The notes under the pieces were generated by a model that saw only the letters and a program-made list of their open reading frames with translations, had not been told where the DNA came from and searched no databases. A DNA stretch of 64,000 bases from a virus. The translations under genes were made by a program, and so were the position numbers. Shown piece by piece: positions 40,386 through 48,397 of the stretch. The DNA lies in the IMG/VR virus record IMGVR_UViG_3300035703_000036, positions 40,663 through 104,662 of that record; one strand, 5' to 3'. How positions within the stretch are numbered: position 1 is the first letter of the stretch; each line of letters opens with the position of its first letter.

Positions 40386-41449
40386 TATCTACTTCCTAAA
40401 AAGCTCATAAAATCTTCATCGCTCATCTTGCTAATATCAACACCGCCCGCTGTAGCTGTCGTTGTTGTTACGGTTGCCGCCACAGTCGCTGTTGCGGTTT
40501 CTTGTTTTGATACATTTAACAAGTTTTCATCTACTGTAAGTGTTGCTGTTTTAGCGGTAGCACTTGTAGTATTTGAAGGTAGTACTTCAGATAAATTACT
40601 AGTTTGTTTTTTTAGAGCCGGCTGTTGCGTAACGGCTGTATCCATATCTGGCTCATCATCTTCCACTGTAGATGTTGATGTATTATTTTTTCTAGCTTCT
40701 AAAATTGCAGTAAGTGCTGAAGGCCCGCCTTTAACTACTGACTCTACTTCTTCAGGACTTAATCTTAGATACATTTTATCAAGCTCTGTAGCTTCAGTTG
40801 ATAGCCTGCTCAAGATTCCATCGTCAAGCTTGTGGATAACATCTTTTTCAACCATTCCAATTCCATCTACTTTGATTTTTTCCTTAAGAACAGATACCTG
40901 ATGTAGTGTATCTAGACCTCTTCCGCTACGAGAAAAAACAAAAAAACGTCCGTTATTAACTGAGGTTGGATCGACGCCTTCAGACATTAATTTCTTAATA
41001 GTTTCATCTAGGGCCTGCTTTGCTCTATGAGGGATTTTAAGAACTCCAATTTGACCGTTTTTGTCAACCACATTCATGTGCCATTTAGAGTCTTGATTAA
41101 AGTTGTCTACCATTTCTTTAACTTTATTTAAGGTAGCTTCATCGGCGCCATTAATTTTAAGTTCATTAAGTTTTGCTTTTAATTGCTCACGACGAACATG
41201 TGCTGCTGATTCTACTTCGACCATCTTATTCTGTCTATTAACAACTCTTACATCCAAGAACGGCTTCATTCTACCTGAAGTATCTTTATACCCATATTCA
41301 ACACGGTAAAATACTGCCCAAGTTTTCTTGTCAGCTAGATCAAACATAGGAGGTAGAATACGGTATACGTTTTCCCCGTCTTTTAGTGAGAAGATGTTTT
41401 TCTTAGCACCTTGCTTTTCATAACTTGCTGTTCCAATTTTAACGCTCAT
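40385..41449 (-). CDS. gp32-like single-stranded DNA-binding protein
   Basis: 354 aa. The layout matches phage SSBs of the gp32 type. A basic N-terminus (SVKIGTASYEKQGAKKN) leads into an OB-like core with VYRILPPMFDLADKKTWAVFY and SKWHMNVVDKNGQIGVLKIP. Then comes a long Thr/Ala/Val-rich linker (residues ~265-335). The acidic aromatic tail MSDEDFMSFLGSR is the type SSBs use to dock partner proteins. No zinc-binding cysteines were seen, unlike T4 gp32. It protects ssDNA and recruits replication and recombination enzymes. An AAGGAG and an extended -10 promoter lie directly upstream. Confidence 0.75.
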   Translation of the reverse strand: MSVKIGTASYEKQGAKKNIFSLKDGENVYRILPPMFDLADKKTWAVFYRVEYGYKDTSGRMKPFLDVRVVNRQNKMVEVESAAHVRREQLKAKLNELKINGADEATLNKVKEMVDNFNQDSKWHMNVVDKNGQIGVLKIPHRAKQALDETIKKLMSEGVDPTSVNNGRFFVFSRSGRGLDTLHQVSVLKEKIKVDGIGMVEKDVIHKLDDGILSRLSTEATELDKMYLRLSPEEVESVVKGGPSALTAILEARKNNTSTSTVEDDEPDMDTAVTQQPALKKQTSNLSEVLPSNTTSATAKTATLTVDENLLNVSKQETATATVAATVTTTTATAGGVDISKMSDEDFMSFLGSR

Positions 41450-41467
41450 GTTTTTCTCCTTTTTTCA

Positions 41468-41476
41468 ATTATACCA
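41468..41476 (-). promoter_or_regulatory. Extended -10 TGGTATAAT before SSB
   Basis: Reading leftward TGGTATAAT, then TGAAAAAAGGAGAAAAAC and ATG 41449. No convincing -35, so it relies on the TG extension. It gives the SSB, mediator and recombinase genes their own promoter. Confidence 0.65.
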
Positions 41477-42247
41477 CTAATTAATGTTTTTTTTGATGGC
41501 AATTAATGCGCTTTCAATTTCTTTTTTTGATACTTTTTCAATTGTTACTGTTGATTGATTTAATAATTTTTCATTTTCTACTTTGCCCGCTGATATTAGG
41601 AATACATTTCTACTAATTAAAGACAAATCTTTTAATAGATTATTCAGAAGCTTTTCATCTTTAACATTAATCATTACCGGCACAGTTTTACCCTTGTACC
41701 CTTCGTTAATTGCCTGATGAGCGGCTTTGTCTATCGCAAACACACCGATGGCCTCAGATCCTACAATATCAGTAAAAACATCTCTCATCAATGAAATTAG
41801 GTCATCTTTACTCTTAAGAATTCTTTGATATTTAGTATCAAATAACATTGCTTTAAAACTAGAAATCCCAATATCTCTTGCAATTTTTTCAAAGTTAGCT
41901 TGAATTAAATCAAAAACCTTAGAAGAAGAAGATTGATTTAAGTAGTTAGCTTCATGAATTTCGTCAGCAATAGTTATCAACATATCGTCGGAATTACTCG
42001 TAAAGCAATTAAAGTCTTTTTTACATATAGAGATAACCTTATCGGATTCATCACCATTAACTAGCATAAAAACTACATTATTAAGAACTTCTTTTCTATA
42101 TTCTAGAAAAAGTTCTTCTAGGTCTTCTTTTGCCTTTCTTTTCATTCCCATTCTCATATTAAGAGTAGAAGGGTTGCTGCCGTCTATTTCCATAGTTGCT
42201 AATTTTTTTGTTTCATCAATTTTCTCTAATAGATTTTCAAAGCTCAT
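41477..42247 (-). CDS. Unknown alpha/beta protein
   Basis: 256 aa. It is helical in the first half (FENLLEKIDETKKLATMEID; KRKAKEDLEELFLEYRKEVL). The second half has a Rossmann-like alternation (FTDIVGSEAIGVFAIDKAAH; KTVPVMINVKDEKLLNNLLK; SRNVFLISAGKVENEKLLNQ). It could be a DHH- or DHHA1-like C-terminal domain, but without the conserved glycine motifs I do not claim this. It overlaps the upstream 80-aa gene by 4 bases and precedes the SSB gene. Confidence 0.55.
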   Translation of the reverse strand: MSFENLLEKIDETKKLATMEIDGSNPSTLNMRMGMKRKAKEDLEELFLEYRKEVLNNVVFMLVNGDESDKVISICKKDFNCFTSNSDDMLITIADEIHEANYLNQSSSSKVFDLIQANFEKIARDIGISSFKAMLFDTKYQRILKSKDDLISLMRDVFTDIVGSEAIGVFAIDKAAHQAINEGYKGKTVPVMINVKDEKLLNNLLKDLSLISRNVFLISAGKVENEKLLNQSTVTIEKVSKKEIESALIAIKKNIN

Positions 42248-42486
42248 TTTAAACCTCCTAAGCCAAAATATCCTTTAACTTTTTCATCTGTGTCAAATTG
42301 TTTAACTGTATTTTCCATATTTTCTATACCAAAAATATTATTAGTAAAACTCTTCTGAATTCTAAACTTTCCTTCTTTATAAAAAATATCTAAAAACATT
42401 GTAGATTGATCTAAAGACATTAGAATATTAATTTTTAAATCCCTTGAGATTTTTTTTGTCTCAATTAATCTTTTTTCTATTTCCAT
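42244..42486 (-). CDS. Small hypothetical protein
   Basis: 80 aa. The N-terminal helix is basic (EIEKRLIETKKISRDLKINI) and is followed by strands (FLDIFYKEGKFRIQKSF) and a Gly-rich end (GYFGLGGLK). It overlaps the downstream gene by ATGA. The function is unknown. Confidence 0.55.
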   Translation of the reverse strand: MEIEKRLIETKKISRDLKINILMSLDQSTMFLDIFYKEGKFRIQKSFTNNIFGIENMENTVKQFDTDEKVKGYFGLGGLK

Positions 42487-42494
42487 AAATCTCC

Positions 42495-43160
42495 TTAATC
42501 CTTGAATAATTTACCAGTATATATTGCCGTAGCTTGACTTGTTCCAGTTAAAGACGGTATACCCTTTTGAACTCCGTCTTCCTTGTCTTCAACTATATTA
42601 CCATAATTAGATTTAAAATTACCTATTGAAGTGCTAGATCCTATAACTCTAAATAAGCTCGTATTCTTAACCATTGTTTTATAACATGCAGGATAAGTAT
42701 TGCATTCTTTGTTTAAATTCACTCCGTCATTTCCAGCGGCTACTGACATGCCTATATTTTGGCTATTTATTTTATTTAATAAAACATATTCTTTAATATT
42801 AAATCCATCACCAGCAAGCGACATGTTTACCCAGATTACATTTTTTTGCTCTAAAACCATATCTAAAGATTTATTTAGGCCTTCCATAGCCCCTTCTCCT
42901 CCAAATCCTGAGTGAAATTTGATGGATACAATACAGTATTCTTTTGAGTTGATTTGGTCTCCAATTAGACCGGTAATGTTAGATCCATGAGGATGCTGAG
43001 CAAGTCCTTTATCATCTACGGCAGATAAGACTCCATGATCGCACATGTAGTCCTTAGACTTTTGAGATATTGACACGCCCGTATCGATAACTACTATTTT
43101 CTTTCTCTCTAAGGAAAAGACTTCAGAAGCAAAAATTAACGAGAATATTATTCCGATCAT
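42495..43160 (-). CDS. Exported subtilisin-like serine protease
   Basis: 221 aa from ATG 43160, which has GGAGG 4 bases upstream. A longer frame to 43205 was rejected because it contains the TTGACA/TATAAT promoter. A signal peptide (MIGIIFSLIFASEVFS) leads into a minimal S8 subtilase: Asp26 in KIVVIDTGV, His58 in HPHGSNITGL, oxyanion Asn144 in VAAGNDG, and Ser208 in LTGTSQATA. The usual core is about 275 aa, so this one is short and has no propeptide. It should act in the periplasm or outside the cell. A secreted subtilase in a phage early region, next to the replicative polymerase, is very unusual. Possible roles are degrading envelope proteins or blocking superinfection. Confidence 0.8.
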   Translation of the reverse strand: MIGIIFSLIFASEVFSLERKKIVVIDTGVSISQKSKDYMCDHGVLSAVDDKGLAQHPHGSNITGLIGDQINSKEYCIVSIKFHSGFGGEGAMEGLNKSLDMVLEQKNVIWVNMSLAGDGFNIKEYVLLNKINSQNIGMSVAAGNDGVNLNKECNTYPACYKTMVKNTSLFRVIGSSTSIGNFKSNYGNIVEDKEDGVQKGIPSLTGTSQATAIYTGKLFKD

Positions 43161-43175
43161 AAAACCTCCAAAAAA

Positions 43176-43205
43176 ATTATACCATGAAATAGGCTTAGTT
43201 GTCAA
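43176..43205 (-). promoter_or_regulatory. Consensus promoter of the subtilase gene
   Basis: Reading leftward: TTGACA (43205-43200), 18-base spacer ending TGG, TATAAT (43181-43176), then TTTTTTTGGAGG before ATG 43160. The -35 lies in the end of the polymerase gene. Confidence 0.85.
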
Positions 43206-46200
43206 TATAAGAATCTACTGAGGTTTTTATTATTGACATCCAAGGGCTATTTGCTTTCTTGTGGTAAAAAAAGTGAACAATACATCCTTTTTTTAGATCT
43301 TTAGGATAAGATAATAATCCGGTTTCTCTATCGGGCCAAATTACTTTTTCTGAAATATAGCCTGAGCTATCGATTAATATTTTTAAAGCTTTTTTAGTTC
43401 CATTTTTATAGGCAAATTCTTTAGCGTCTATGACATATCCGCTAACGCAAAAATATACATCAGAATTGGTCTCCATAGAATCTAATCTTTGCAAAACTTC
43501 TCCGCTAAAGTAATTAAATTCTTTTCCTGTTTCATCACAAATTACAGGCTGTTTTCTGTCTGAAAATATCTTTAATTTAGAATCTTTAAGTAATATTCTG
43601 TGTAAGTCCATGATCATTGTAGGAAATACATTCTTTTTTAATAAGAAGTCTTGCTTAGGAGAGAGACCTAGAAATCTTTCGTCTATCTTTCCTTTCTTAG
43701 GAGGCTGAGCTTTTACGCCTTCGTTAATCTTTTTATTGTAAAGCCTTATTCTTTCAGCGTCTTCTAGTCTTTGCATTTTCTGTTCTAAATCAAGGCCCGA
43801 TTCAAACAAGCTATCTAAAACTCCAACATGCGTTAATTTTCTAGACAATTCCATTCCACAAGGGTTTTTATTTACAAAATCCTGAATATCTTTGTAGGGT
43901 CTTTTTTGGATAATGTTTTCAGATACCTTTGCACCTAAACCACTAATAATAGATAGCTTTGATCTAATTTTGCCGGTCGTATAATCGATAATCATTTCTT
44001 CGCTAGATAGGTTTATATCTGGAGCAATTACAATATCTTTAACATGTTTCCAAAAAATTTCTTTAATCTCTTTTTCTTCGGCGTTTGATAGAACTGAAGC
44101 CCACCATTCTAAAGGATAGTGATGTTTTAAATACATACAGGCATAGGATATCATAGAATACCCTACAGCGTGAATAATTGAAAAACCGTATCGAGCAAAA
44201 GTTTCCATCTGATTCCAGATCTCCTCTGCCGTCATCTGATCAACAACCGTAACTGCACCTTCCATAAATTTAGGCTTTAGAGCGGCAAGATCTTTCTTTC
44301 TTTTCTTGCTCATGAAAATACGAAGATTTTCAGCATCAATCGGATTCATCTTACCTATTTCTTTTCCGATTTTTGTGATGTCTTCTTGAAAACATAAAAT
44401 ACCGTAAGTATCTGGAAGCAACTCTTCCATTATCGGTATTTTACAGCTAGAATTACCGAATCTTCTTTCGATGTATTCCTCTGCCATGTTTCTTCCGGTT
44501 TCTGGATCGATAAAATCAAGAGGGCCTGGTCTAACTAAAGCTGAAATTGTCGCCATGTCCATAATAGATCTAGGGCATATCTTTTTAACAAAAGGATACA
44601 TTGATACTGTGTTTAACTGAAAGATACTAACCGTATCTCCGTTATTTAACTGATCATAAACCGCATCATCATGCGGGAGATCCCAAATGTATTCTTCTTT
44701 TCCGTCTTTAATAAAGTTACCGGCAACTAGGTTATCTCCATTTTTCTGATTAATTTTTTTTATTGTCATACCAATATCTTTCAAAGCGGAAACTACTAGA
44801 AAGTCGTATTTGATTAGCTTTGCCCATTCCACCTGTTTAGCTTCAAACTGTGTAATGCTGCCAACCCCTCCGACTTCAAAAGTAGGGATAATATCTGTAA
44901 TTGGTTTATTGGCAATAACAAAAGCGCAGGCATGGCGGCCAAATTGACGAGAGATACCTAGAGCTTTTTGAACTACTTCCCATTCATCCGGTCTATTTTT
45001 AATGTATTTTTTTAAATCTGAAGATTTCTCTATTAACCCCTCAACATGGTTCCCTTCTTCGTCAGTATAGCCAAAAACAAAATCTTTATCGTTAATGCCT
45101 TGTGGAGCGGAGGGTAATGATTTTGTAAAATCTTCGATTGACTCTTCTACGCTTCCTTTTTTATATCTGTTTACATCCTTAATTGATGACTTCAATCTCA
45201 AAAGCGTTCTTGTCGATATTTGAGCGGCTTTATCTCCCCATCTGCTATATAGATATCCCGACTGACCATTAGAGCCAACCAAAAGCTCTCTATGGGGCAA
45301 ATCTACGTCCACATCGGGAAAATTACCCTGCTGAATACGATCGGCTGATAGAAATCTGGAAAATGGTAAATTATATTTGATTGGATTTAGCTGTGTAATA
45401 CCCATAAGATAAAGAAGCAACGATCCGCCAGCAGATCCGCGAGAAGGGCCTGTAACTTCGCCTTTTTCCTTGTAATGATTTAAAATATCTCTAATTGGAA
45501 AAAAGTAAGGAATGAGGTTAATTACACCGTTGTTTTTAATAACGTCGATTTCATGCTTAAGCCTCTCTACATAAACCGGATCTTCCCACTTCATCCTTCC
45601 GTTTTCTTTAATGATCTGAATCATTTTCTTTTCAAAATCAGGGCCAGCATCTGGTAAACTATAGTCATACTCTAGTTTAAAATTATCAAAAAGAGAGGCC
45701 CAGTTATTGTTGTTTTCAATAATAGACAAAACATCTTCCTGTGACATACCCATTTTTGTAGACAAATATTCGTAAGCCTCATCGCCGCTTTTCATGTGCG
45801 TATACTGCGATATTTTACGGTCTTCCAGCATCATATCCTGTACCATTTTATCATCCTTATTGGCATAATAAGAATATGAGGATAGAAGAATTTTATCGTT
45901 ATTTCTATTTGCTAAAGCCTTAATTAATTTATTGGCAATTAATTGTAAATCACCCTGTTCAAAATTTGTAAACTTAGAAATTAAAACCGCGGTCTTGATT
46001 GGCTTATTTACTGGGTATTTAATTTTATTAATGTAGATAGATTTTAAAATTTTATGCTTATTGTATCTATCTTCAGCCAGTTCCTTAGCTATCATATTTG
46101 TTTTAGATTCACTTTCAACCCTATCTGTGGAAGGTATGCTAACAATATGTCCGTTTATATTCAGCTCTACAAAACTTTGCCAGTATTGAGAATGTTCAAA

Positions 46201-46740
46201 AGGAATAATACAAGCAAAAAAGTTGTCTTTAAAAATAGATTTTAACTTAGAATAATATTTTACGCTTAGATCTGGTCTGTTTACTAGTAAATGTTTTGAT
46301 ACCATACACTCTATATTACTAGTGCATACGGTAACGTTTTCCTTAGATAGCTCTTCTAGATCGGCCCAGTTAAAAATAGGATATTTATTTTCATTAATAA
46401 TAATTGTATCTTTTTTATCAGAAGACATCTTTATCATTTTTTGATAAGATTTTTGATCTTTAAAATGTACAACTAATTGAAAATATTTAATTTTTTCTGA
46501 TTCTGTATTTTTAATAATATCACAGTTTTTATCTTTAAAATAAATCTCAACCCCTGCGATAGTTTTTACGTTAGATTTTTGCCCCATATTGTAGGCCTTC
46601 AATATAGACATCATATAGCCATGATCAGTTACGGCTAGATATTTTAAGCCTAATTCCTTAGTTCTACCGATCATTAGATCAACAGTAGATGCCGATAAAT
46701 AGGACTCAATATGGTTTACTGGGCTTACAAAATTAATCAT
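43195..46740 (-). CDS. dnaE: DNA polymerase III alpha subunit (DnaE-like)
   Basis: 1181 aa, close to the usual ~1160. Domains in order: PHP (1-~270), polymerase core (~350-900) with GPSRGSAGGSLLLYL, catalytic PDVDVDLPHRE (~475-484) and the third acid in IKYDFLVVSALKDIG (~643), a helix-hairpin-helix region around KLSIISGLGAKVSENII, and an OB-like C-terminus (YFCVSGYVIDAKEF). In the PHP domain the first metal motif, usually His-x-His, reads SPVNHIES and lacks one or both histidines, while AVTDHG is kept. The PHP nuclease is therefore probably inactive, which fits the separate exonuclease gene upstream. This is the replicative polymerase. T4-like phages use family B instead. The ATG overlaps the exonuclease stop (ATGA). 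Confidence 0.9.
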   Translation of the reverse strand: MINFVSPVNHIESYLSASTVDLMIGRTKELGLKYLAVTDHGYMMSILKAYNMGQKSNVKTIAGVEIYFKDKNCDIIKNTESEKIKYFQLVVHFKDQKSYQKMIKMSSDKKDTIIINENKYPIFNWADLEELSKENVTVCTSNIECMVSKHLLVNRPDLSVKYYSKLKSIFKDNFFACIIPFEHSQYWQSFVELNINGHIVSIPSTDRVESESKTNMIAKELAEDRYNKHKILKSIYINKIKYPVNKPIKTAVLISKFTNFEQGDLQLIANKLIKALANRNNDKILLSSYSYYANKDDKMVQDMMLEDRKISQYTHMKSGDEAYEYLSTKMGMSQEDVLSIIENNNNWASLFDNFKLEYDYSLPDAGPDFEKKMIQIIKENGRMKWEDPVYVERLKHEIDVIKNNGVINLIPYFFPIRDILNHYKEKGEVTGPSRGSAGGSLLLYLMGITQLNPIKYNLPFSRFLSADRIQQGNFPDVDVDLPHRELLVGSNGQSGYLYSRWGDKAAQISTRTLLRLKSSIKDVNRYKKGSVEESIEDFTKSLPSAPQGINDKDFVFGYTDEEGNHVEGLIEKSSDLKKYIKNRPDEWEVVQKALGISRQFGRHACAFVIANKPITDIIPTFEVGGVGSITQFEAKQVEWAKLIKYDFLVVSALKDIGMTIKKINQKNGDNLVAGNFIKDGKEEYIWDLPHDDAVYDQLNNGDTVSIFQLNTVSMYPFVKKICPRSIMDMATISALVRPGPLDFIDPETGRNMAEEYIERRFGNSSCKIPIMEELLPDTYGILCFQEDITKIGKEIGKMNPIDAENLRIFMSKKRKKDLAALKPKFMEGAVTVVDQMTAEEIWNQMETFARYGFSIIHAVGYSMISYACMYLKHHYPLEWWASVLSNAEEKEIKEIFWKHVKDIVIAPDINLSSEEMIIDYTTGKIRSKLSIISGLGAKVSENIIQKRPYKDIQDFVNKNPCGMELSRKLTHVGVLDSLFESGLDLEQKMQRLEDAERIRLYNKKINEGVKAQPPKKGKIDERFLGLSPKQDFLLKKNVFPTMIMDLHRILLKDSKLKIFSDRKQPVICDETGKEFNYFSGEVLQRLDSMETNSDVYFCVSGYVIDAKEFAYKNGTKKALKILIDSSGYISEKVIWPDRETGLLSYPKDLKKGCIVHFFYHKKANSPWMSIIKTSVDSYIDN

Positions 46741-47375
46741 TGTTCAATAATCGCAAGTAGTGAGTTATTTGAAGATCCTGCAAAATCTGTCTTTTTGCTT
46801 ATAAACATATTTTTAAATTTTTTATAAACTTCAATTGTCATCAAAACATCTTCCTTTTCATTGTGGTAATCTCCACTTGGAATATTAAAATATTTGACTA
46901 AACTTTCTAAATTTCCTAAATCATCAGGAATAAAACTTATATCTTTTAAAAACGTTACAATCTGCAGGGTGTCTAGAGAGTTGTAGTGAACCCCTAATTC
47001 GTCAGACCATACATCTTCCGGTATTAGAAAAGCATTAACAGCCTTAATATCATAGGCTACATTTTGACCTAATGGTCTAAAATGTTTTCTTTTATTTTTT
47101 ATTTTATGTTTTTTAAGAAAGGCAATTAATAGTTTGGATGCCTCAGAATATACTATAGCTTCTTTATCGTGTTCTTCCAGATTAATTTTGGTTATTTTTA
47201 AAGCTTCTTCGGTTACATTGTATTCTTGTCCGGCGCTTTTATCGGGCTTTATTTTCAAATGGATATCATCTATAAACTCTAAGCTATCGCTTAAAACTCT
47301 CATATAGATGGTTAGTGGAGAGTGTTTTTGAGGATCTTTTCCTCCGGTTTCTAGGTCAAAAGCTAAAATATTCAT
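46737..47375 (-). CDS. DnaQ-like 3'-5' proofreading exonuclease
   Basis: 212 aa. DEDDh exonuclease motifs: Asp7 and Glu9 in AFDLETGG, Asp109 in GQNVAYDIKAV, and His171 with Asp176 in YHNEKEDVLMT. It should remove mispaired 3' ends. It is translationally coupled to the PolIII alpha gene (4-base overlap), the same partnership as bacterial alpha and epsilon. A C-terminal tail (MFISKKTDFAGSSNNSLLAI) may hold the polymerase-binding segment. The promoter TTGCAT-16-TATAAT lies directly upstream. Confidence 0.85.
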   Translation of the reverse strand: MNILAFDLETGGKDPQKHSPLTIYMRVLSDSLEFIDDIHLKIKPDKSAGQEYNVTEEALKITKINLEEHDKEAIVYSEASKLLIAFLKKHKIKNKRKHFRPLGQNVAYDIKAVNAFLIPEDVWSDELGVHYNSLDTLQIVTFLKDISFIPDDLGNLESLVKYFNIPSGDYHNEKEDVLMTIEVYKKFKNMFISKKTDFAGSSNNSLLAIIEQ

Positions 47376-47390
47376 AATACCTCTTACCCT

Positions 47391-47418
47391 ATTATACCAT
47401 TATTTTATATTAATGCAA
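47391..47418 (-). promoter_or_regulatory. Promoter of the polymerase operon
   Basis: Reading leftward: TTGCAT (47418-47413), 16-base spacer ending TGG, TATAAT (47396-47391), then AGGGTAAGAGGTATT and ATG 47375. Confidence 0.75.
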
Positions 47419-47618
47419 TCTCTTATTTTATTCACCGCTGATTGAAATATATCTTCAACTTCTTTTTCAGAGATCATGAGGGCTTTAGCGATTTTGTCGT
47501 TATCTAATCCATCTGGATTTTTTTGAATTAATAATTTTAACGAGTTATTTAGTCTAGGATAGTAGATAAAATCTTCTTCATTTTCAATTCTTAATCTAAT
47601 CTTGTCCGTTACCGCCAC
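47400..47618 (-). CDS. Sigma region 4-like HTH protein
   Basis: About 72 aa with GTG 47618 as start. Earlier ATGs at 47693-47675 would overlap the upstream gene by ~90 bases and add a Lys-rich tail, so the start is uncertain. The C-terminal ~45 residues (NSLKLLIQKNPDGLDNDKIA, then KALMISEKEVEDIFQSAVNK and IRDCI) follow the order of sigma-70 region 4.2: helix, turn with I-S, recognition helix, and a final A-x2-K-x-R. There is no region 2 in this protein. It could complement the sigma-like protein at 61529, which ends where region 4 starts, or act as a gp33-type co-activator. Confidence 0.55.
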   Translation of the reverse strand: MAVTDKIRLRIENEEDFIYYPRLNNSLKLLIQKNPDGLDNDKIAKALMISEKEVEDIFQSAVNKIRDCINIK

Positions 47619-47997
47619 TTTCCTTTTTTCTGAAGAGCAGGACAACTTTTTCTTTTTCTCTGTTTTTGTATTCATTTTCATATTCCTTTGCAATTAATTC
47701 ATACTCTCTTTGAAGCTTGTCTAATCTGTTGGCGATTTTATTTCTAACTGAAGTTATTTTTTCAAGTTTTTGCCTTACAAAATCTAATTCTATTATTGAC
47801 TTCCTATACTCAGAGGCCACAGTTATTATTTCTGGTTTTTTAAGCAGGGTAATATTGTCTATAAGAGTGTCTATTAATTTAGACATATAAGCAATGTCTT
47901 CGTTATAACTTAGCAGGTCTTGTTCCATTATATTTAGCTCTATTTCCATAGCTATTAATCGTCCTGCTAAATCTTTAAATTTTTGTTTATCACTCAT
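47596..47997 (-). CDS. Coiled-coil protein
   Basis: 133 aa, predicted to be nearly all coiled coil (EIELNIMEQDLLSYNEDIAY; LEKITSVRNKIANRLDKLQR; YELIAKEYENEYKNREKEKV). Its ATG overlaps the stop of the gene upstream (47990), and its 3' end overlaps the sigma-like gene. It may be a scaffold or interaction partner of transcription proteins. No function can be assigned. Confidence 0.6.
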   Translation of the reverse strand: MSDKQKFKDLAGRLIAMEIELNIMEQDLLSYNEDIAYMSKLIDTLIDNITLLKKPEIITVASEYRKSIIELDFVRQKLEKITSVRNKIANRLDKLQREYELIAKEYENEYKNREKEKVVLLFRKKESGGNGQD

Positions 47998-48319
47998 TAA
48001 TTTTTTCCGCAGAACCGCATGACAAGCATTTCATCATGTGAGAATTTTTTCTCTTTATAATTCTGACTTTTTCACTATAGCATTGAGAACAGCTACCAGA
48101 ATTTTGTGTGGATGACTTTTTATCGTTAGCTCCGATTAAATCTTCTAGCTTTTTGTTTTTAGTCATTTCTTTTATGTGATGTTGAGTTTTATACCAAGCA
48201 TCCTCTAAGGTTTGTATTTCTGATTTAAGCTTTTTATTCTCTGACACTAATCCTCTTACTTTCTCTTTTAGTCTTCTATTTTCTTCGGCCAGATATTTTT
48301 CTTCTTTTTTATCACTCAT
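47990..48319 (-). CDS. Coiled-coil protein with zinc ribbon
   Basis: 109 aa. A coiled coil in the first 60 residues (EENRRLKEKVRGLVSENKKL, KSEIQTLEDAW) is followed by a Ser-rich linker and a four-cysteine site: CSQCYSEKV then MMKCLSCGSAEK (C-x2-C ... C-x2-C). A TGGTAATATT promoter-like element precedes the gene. Zinc ribbons of this type bind nucleic acid or polymerase, but the target is unknown. Confidence 0.6.
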   Translation of the reverse strand: MSDKKEEKYLAEENRRLKEKVRGLVSENKKLKSEIQTLEDAWYKTQHHIKEMTKNKKLEDLIGANDKKSSTQNSGSCSQCYSEKVRIIKRKNSHMMKCLSCGSAEKINE

Positions 48320-48339
48320 ATTTTCCCTGCCATTTATAA

Positions 48340-48349
48340 AATATTACCA
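48340..48349 (-). promoter_or_regulatory. TGGTAATATT element
   Basis: Reading leftward TGGTAATATT, 20 bases before ATG 48319 and just after the terminator at 48371. No clear -35. Identical ten bases occur at 12357 and 58652. Confidence 0.5.
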
Positions 48350-48370
48350 TAAAACAGCATTTTAAAAACT

Positions 48371-48397
48371 AAAAAGCCCCTTTCGGGGCTATTTTTT
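48371..48397 (-). terminator. Rho-independent terminator after phosphoesterase
   Basis: Stem AGCCCC / GGGGCT with a TTTC loop, flanked by A and T runs. Reading leftward AGCCCCGAAAGGGGCT is followed by TTTTTAG. It overlaps the stop of the phosphoesterase gene. Confidence 0.85.

Noticed and set aside
40371-40901. 176-codon rightward open frame opposite the SSB gene
   Set aside because: It is antisense to the Thr/Ala linker of the SSB, has an Ala/Val/Ser composition created by that repeat, no ribosome site, and runs against a compact leftward operon.
43161-43205. N-terminal extension of the subtilase
   Set aside because: The extra codons are the TTGACA and TATAAT promoter; the GGAGG-preceded ATG at 43160 leaves a clean signal peptide.
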